Positions 34,214 to 36,222 of a stretch of DNA of 36,222 nucleotides are shown here, piece by piece. The stretch lies in contig CAYYNP010000067.1 in assembly GCA_964472545.1 (NCBI GenBank), positions 1-36,222 on the forward strand, written 5' to 3'. Numbering within the stretch: the stretch's first letter is position 1; every line of letters begins with the position of its first letter. This DNA is from CAYYNP01 sp964472545 (GTDB lineage: Bacteria; Planctomycetota; Planctomycetia; Pirellulales; Thermoguttaceae). Below the pieces are notes generated by a model. That model ran no database searches. It was given only the letters and a program-made list of their open reading frames with translations, and had not been told where the DNA came from. The translations under genes were made by a program, and so were the position numbers.

Positions 34214-35752
34214 CTACTCGGCCTGCTTCTCGATGGCGAACAGGTCGCGCCGGGTGGGCACGTAGAGCACACCGTTGGCCGCCACGGGCGTGCCGTACAC
34301 CGGGGCGTCGAGCTGGACCGACGCTAGCAGACGTTTCTGACGGCCGGCCTCGAAGACCAGCAACTCGCCGCGGAGCGTGCCGGCGTAGACCTTGCCGTCG
34401 GCCACCAGCGTACCCGCCCAGAGGTTTCCCTCGAGTTCGTGCGTCCAACAAGCTTTACCGGTCGCCGCGTCGATGCAGTGCAGCATCCGGTCGCAGTCGC
34501 CGATGTAGACCAGCCCTTCGTGGATCGACGGCGTGGCACAGCAGTGTCCGTCCATCGGATACGACCAGATCCGTCCGGTTTCGGTCACGTCGCCGGTCTT
34601 CGTGGCGTCGATACACAGCAGCGCCGAGGCGTCTTTACCCCACCAGATATCGCCGCCGGCGGCCACGTACACGCGACCCTCGTGATAGACCGGCATGCCC
34701 TTGATGTTGCTGGGGCTTTCGCGGCGGTTGCGCATGTAGCTGCGGATGTTCTCCTTGGGGGCCGTCGGGTCGCAGTCGAACCGCCAAACGCGATTCAGCG
34801 TCACGGGGTCGTCCAACGCCGCCGCGCCGGGCTTCAGCGCGTCGAACGCGTAGCACACCCCGTCGCCCCCGCCGAAGAAGACCAGCCGCCGCCCGTCGAC
34901 CGTGCCCATCGCCGGCGACGACCAGGTGCAATGGAAGATCTTCGGTCCGATGCCTTCACGGTCGCGCCCCACCAGCCGGCCGGTGCGTTTGTCCAACGCG
35001 ATCAGGCTCGGCCCGTCGGGCGAAGGGATCGTGCTGTGCGTGCGGTTGACGCCGTTGCCGGTGTTCAAGTAGAGGTAATCGCCGTCGATCAGGATCGAGC
35101 TGTGCGACGAGTCGTGATAGTGGACGCCGGCCCCGCTGGGCATGTCGAACAGCCAGAGGACGTCGGCGTCGAAATCGGTCACCTCCAGCGGCGGCTCGCC
35201 GGCGGGCGTCATGTGGCGGCCTTCAGATCGAAAGGGCCCGTCGTTGCCGTTGGCCATGCCCTTGATGTCCAGACAGACGACCTCCGCCCGATTCGTCACG
35301 GCGTAGACCCGATCGCCCTCGACGGCCGCCGGCGAACAGATGCCGCCCCCGCTCCAGTCAAGATAGATCTGGTGCTCGAACCGCGGCACCACGAGTTGCC
35401 AACAGAGCTTGCCGGTGGTTTCGTCCAGACAAAGCAACACGCCGCGGCGACCTTCGTGGCGCGGATCGCGCGGGCGGCCGTTGTTGGCCCCGCAGATCAC
35501 CCGGCCGCCGGCGATCACCGGCGTGGCGTACGACTCCGTGCCCAACGAGGCCACCCACTTGACGTTTCGCCCCGTCTGTGGATCAAAGTCCGTCGGCAGG
35601 TTCGTTTCCTCGGAGACCATGTTCCGCGAATGGCGCTGGCCCCATTGCGGCTGATCGGCGGCGGGCGACTCCGTGGCGAAAACTACGGCCGCCAGCAGCA
35701 GCAACACGAACCGGCTTCGACTGGATGCGTCGATGATCTGTGGCTTCGTCAT
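34214..35752 (-). CDS. Secreted PQQ-type beta-propeller protein
   Basis: The 512-residue product has a signal peptide (FVLLLLAAVVFATESPAA) followed by repeats of the PQQ-binding-like/BamB propeller: WVASLGTESYATPVIAGG, VYAVTNRAEVVCLD, SYPMDGHCCATPSIHEG and others, about seven to eight blades. Planctomycetes carry many of these proteins, usually without a known enzyme activity. PQQ dehydrogenase catalytic residues are not evident, so I do not call an enzyme. The ATG at 35752 is preferred over an upstream ATG because the signal peptide begins soon after it and GAAGAAAG precedes it. It is convergent with the lamin-tail/CotH gene (51-base gap). Confidence 0.85.
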   Translation of the reverse strand: MTKPQIIDASSRSRFVLLLLAAVVFATESPAADQPQWGQRHSRNMVSEETNLPTDFDPQTGRNVKWVASLGTESYATPVIAGGRVICGANNGRPRDPRHEGRRGVLLCLDETTGKLCWQLVVPRFEHQIYLDWSGGGICSPAAVEGDRVYAVTNRAEVVCLDIKGMANGNDGPFRSEGRHMTPAGEPPLEVTDFDADVLWLFDMPSGAGVHYHDSSHSSILIDGDYLYLNTGNGVNRTHSTIPSPDGPSLIALDKRTGRLVGRDREGIGPKIFHCTWSSPAMGTVDGRRLVFFGGGDGVCYAFDALKPGAAALDDPVTLNRVWRFDCDPTAPKENIRSYMRNRRESPSNIKGMPVYHEGRVYVAAGGDIWWGKDASALLCIDATKTGDVTETGRIWSYPMDGHCCATPSIHEGLVYIGDCDRMLHCIDAATGKACWTHELEGNLWAGTLVADGKVYAGTLRGELLVFEAGRQKRLLASVQLDAPVYGTPVAANGVLYVPTRRDLFAIEKQAE

Positions 35753-35806
35753 CCTCTGGCTTTCTTCTGGTGCCTGCCACGCTTGGGGCCAAACGCTATC
35801 CAAACC

Positions 35807-35945
<139 letters not shown>

Positions 35946-35992
35946 GGGTGACAAGCAAGACTCGCGGGGTCTGCCAGGATTCCATGGCGGGC

Positions 35993-36222
35993 CTAGTTCG
36001 TTGCGGAGGCGGCGGTTAGCCAGTAGCTTTCCCACAAACGGGAGTTCTCCAGGCAGGCCAAGGCCATCACGGCTTCGGCGTTGGGGCCGTCCCAACGCAT
36101 GCCGGAGCCTTTCACGCGCTTCGTCGTCGTCTTGCATTGCGCTTCGATCGGACCCGATCCAATCTGCCAGCCGCGCGCCAAGAACTCCGGATAACGGATC
36201 ATCTCGCGGCGTTCGGACATGT
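35993..36222 (-). CDS. C-terminal end of an ISKra4-family transposase (cut by window edge)
   Basis: The last 75 residues of a transposase are visible, with the frame open past the right window edge. GWQIGSGPIEAQCKTTTKR followed by MRWDGPNAEAVMALACLE is the conserved C-terminal part of the ISKra4 family DDE transposases, where the Glu belongs to the catalytic triad. The stop is at 35993-35995. The full-length status, the left inverted repeat and target duplication cannot be judged; 35946-35992 would be the distal IS end, and no obvious terminal repeat is visible there. Confidence 0.8.
   Translation of the reverse strand, partial: MSERREMIRYPEFLARGWQIGSGPIEAQCKTTTKRVKGSGMRWDGPNAEAVMALACLENSRLWESYWLTAASATN

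Overview
The window looks like a piece of a planctomycete chromosome, most likely the order Pirellulales or a relative (inference from gene content). The evidence is: three secreted proteins with the LEPR-XLL type N-terminus, dockerin-like C-termini, an ECF sigma factor next to a multidomain Ser/Thr kinase, a sulfatase, a J-like/WD40 membrane protein, a PQQ-type propeller protein, strongly GC-rich third codon positions, and many short hairpin repeats between genes.

Layout. 1-388 has no gene but holds a pair of 26-base palindromes. 389-948 (minus) is the decayed C-terminal domain of a planctomycete protein, with a one-base frameshift. 1093-3789 encodes a J-like/transmembrane/WD40 protein. 3944-8555 is a housekeeping run: tyrA (prephenate dehydrogenase), purL (with two N-terminal PurS-like domains, overlapping tyrA by 17 nt) and purQ, which together supply tyrosine and purine synthesis. 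8757-10673 is a secreted Cys-type sulfatase with C-terminal HEAT-like repeats. 10725-12617 (minus) is a secreted two-lobed aspartyl protease with a dockerin. 12936-16946 holds the ECF sigma factor and a 1044-residue kinase that carries a zinc anti-sigma-like motif, two TIGR03067-type repeats, an ExbD-like domain and a SecD-head-like domain. 17373-20785 is a translationally coupled pair, a double alpha/beta hydrolase and a DUF362 protein. 20954-22561 is an Nramp-family transporter without the usual metal-binding motifs. 22970-27592 and 27740-34162 are two giant secreted proteins (propeller plus metallophosphatase, 1540 aa; six lamin-tail domains plus CotH, 2140 aa). 34214-35752 (minus) is a secreted PQQ-type propeller protein. 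35993-36222 (minus) is the C-terminal end of an ISKra4-type transposase cut by the window edge.

How it fits together. Apart from the tyrA-purL-purQ core, the region is devoted to the cell surface and secretion. Three otherwise unrelated exported proteins end in the same module of about 215 residues that finishes in a dockerin-like pair of loops. The sigma factor and kinase form a probable signalling unit, with domains borrowed from periplasmic energy-coupling and export machinery on the far side of the membrane. At least six different families of inverted or tandem repeats sit in the gaps; two of them reach into the stop codons of neighbouring genes. No tRNA, rRNA, CRISPR array or phage gene was seen.
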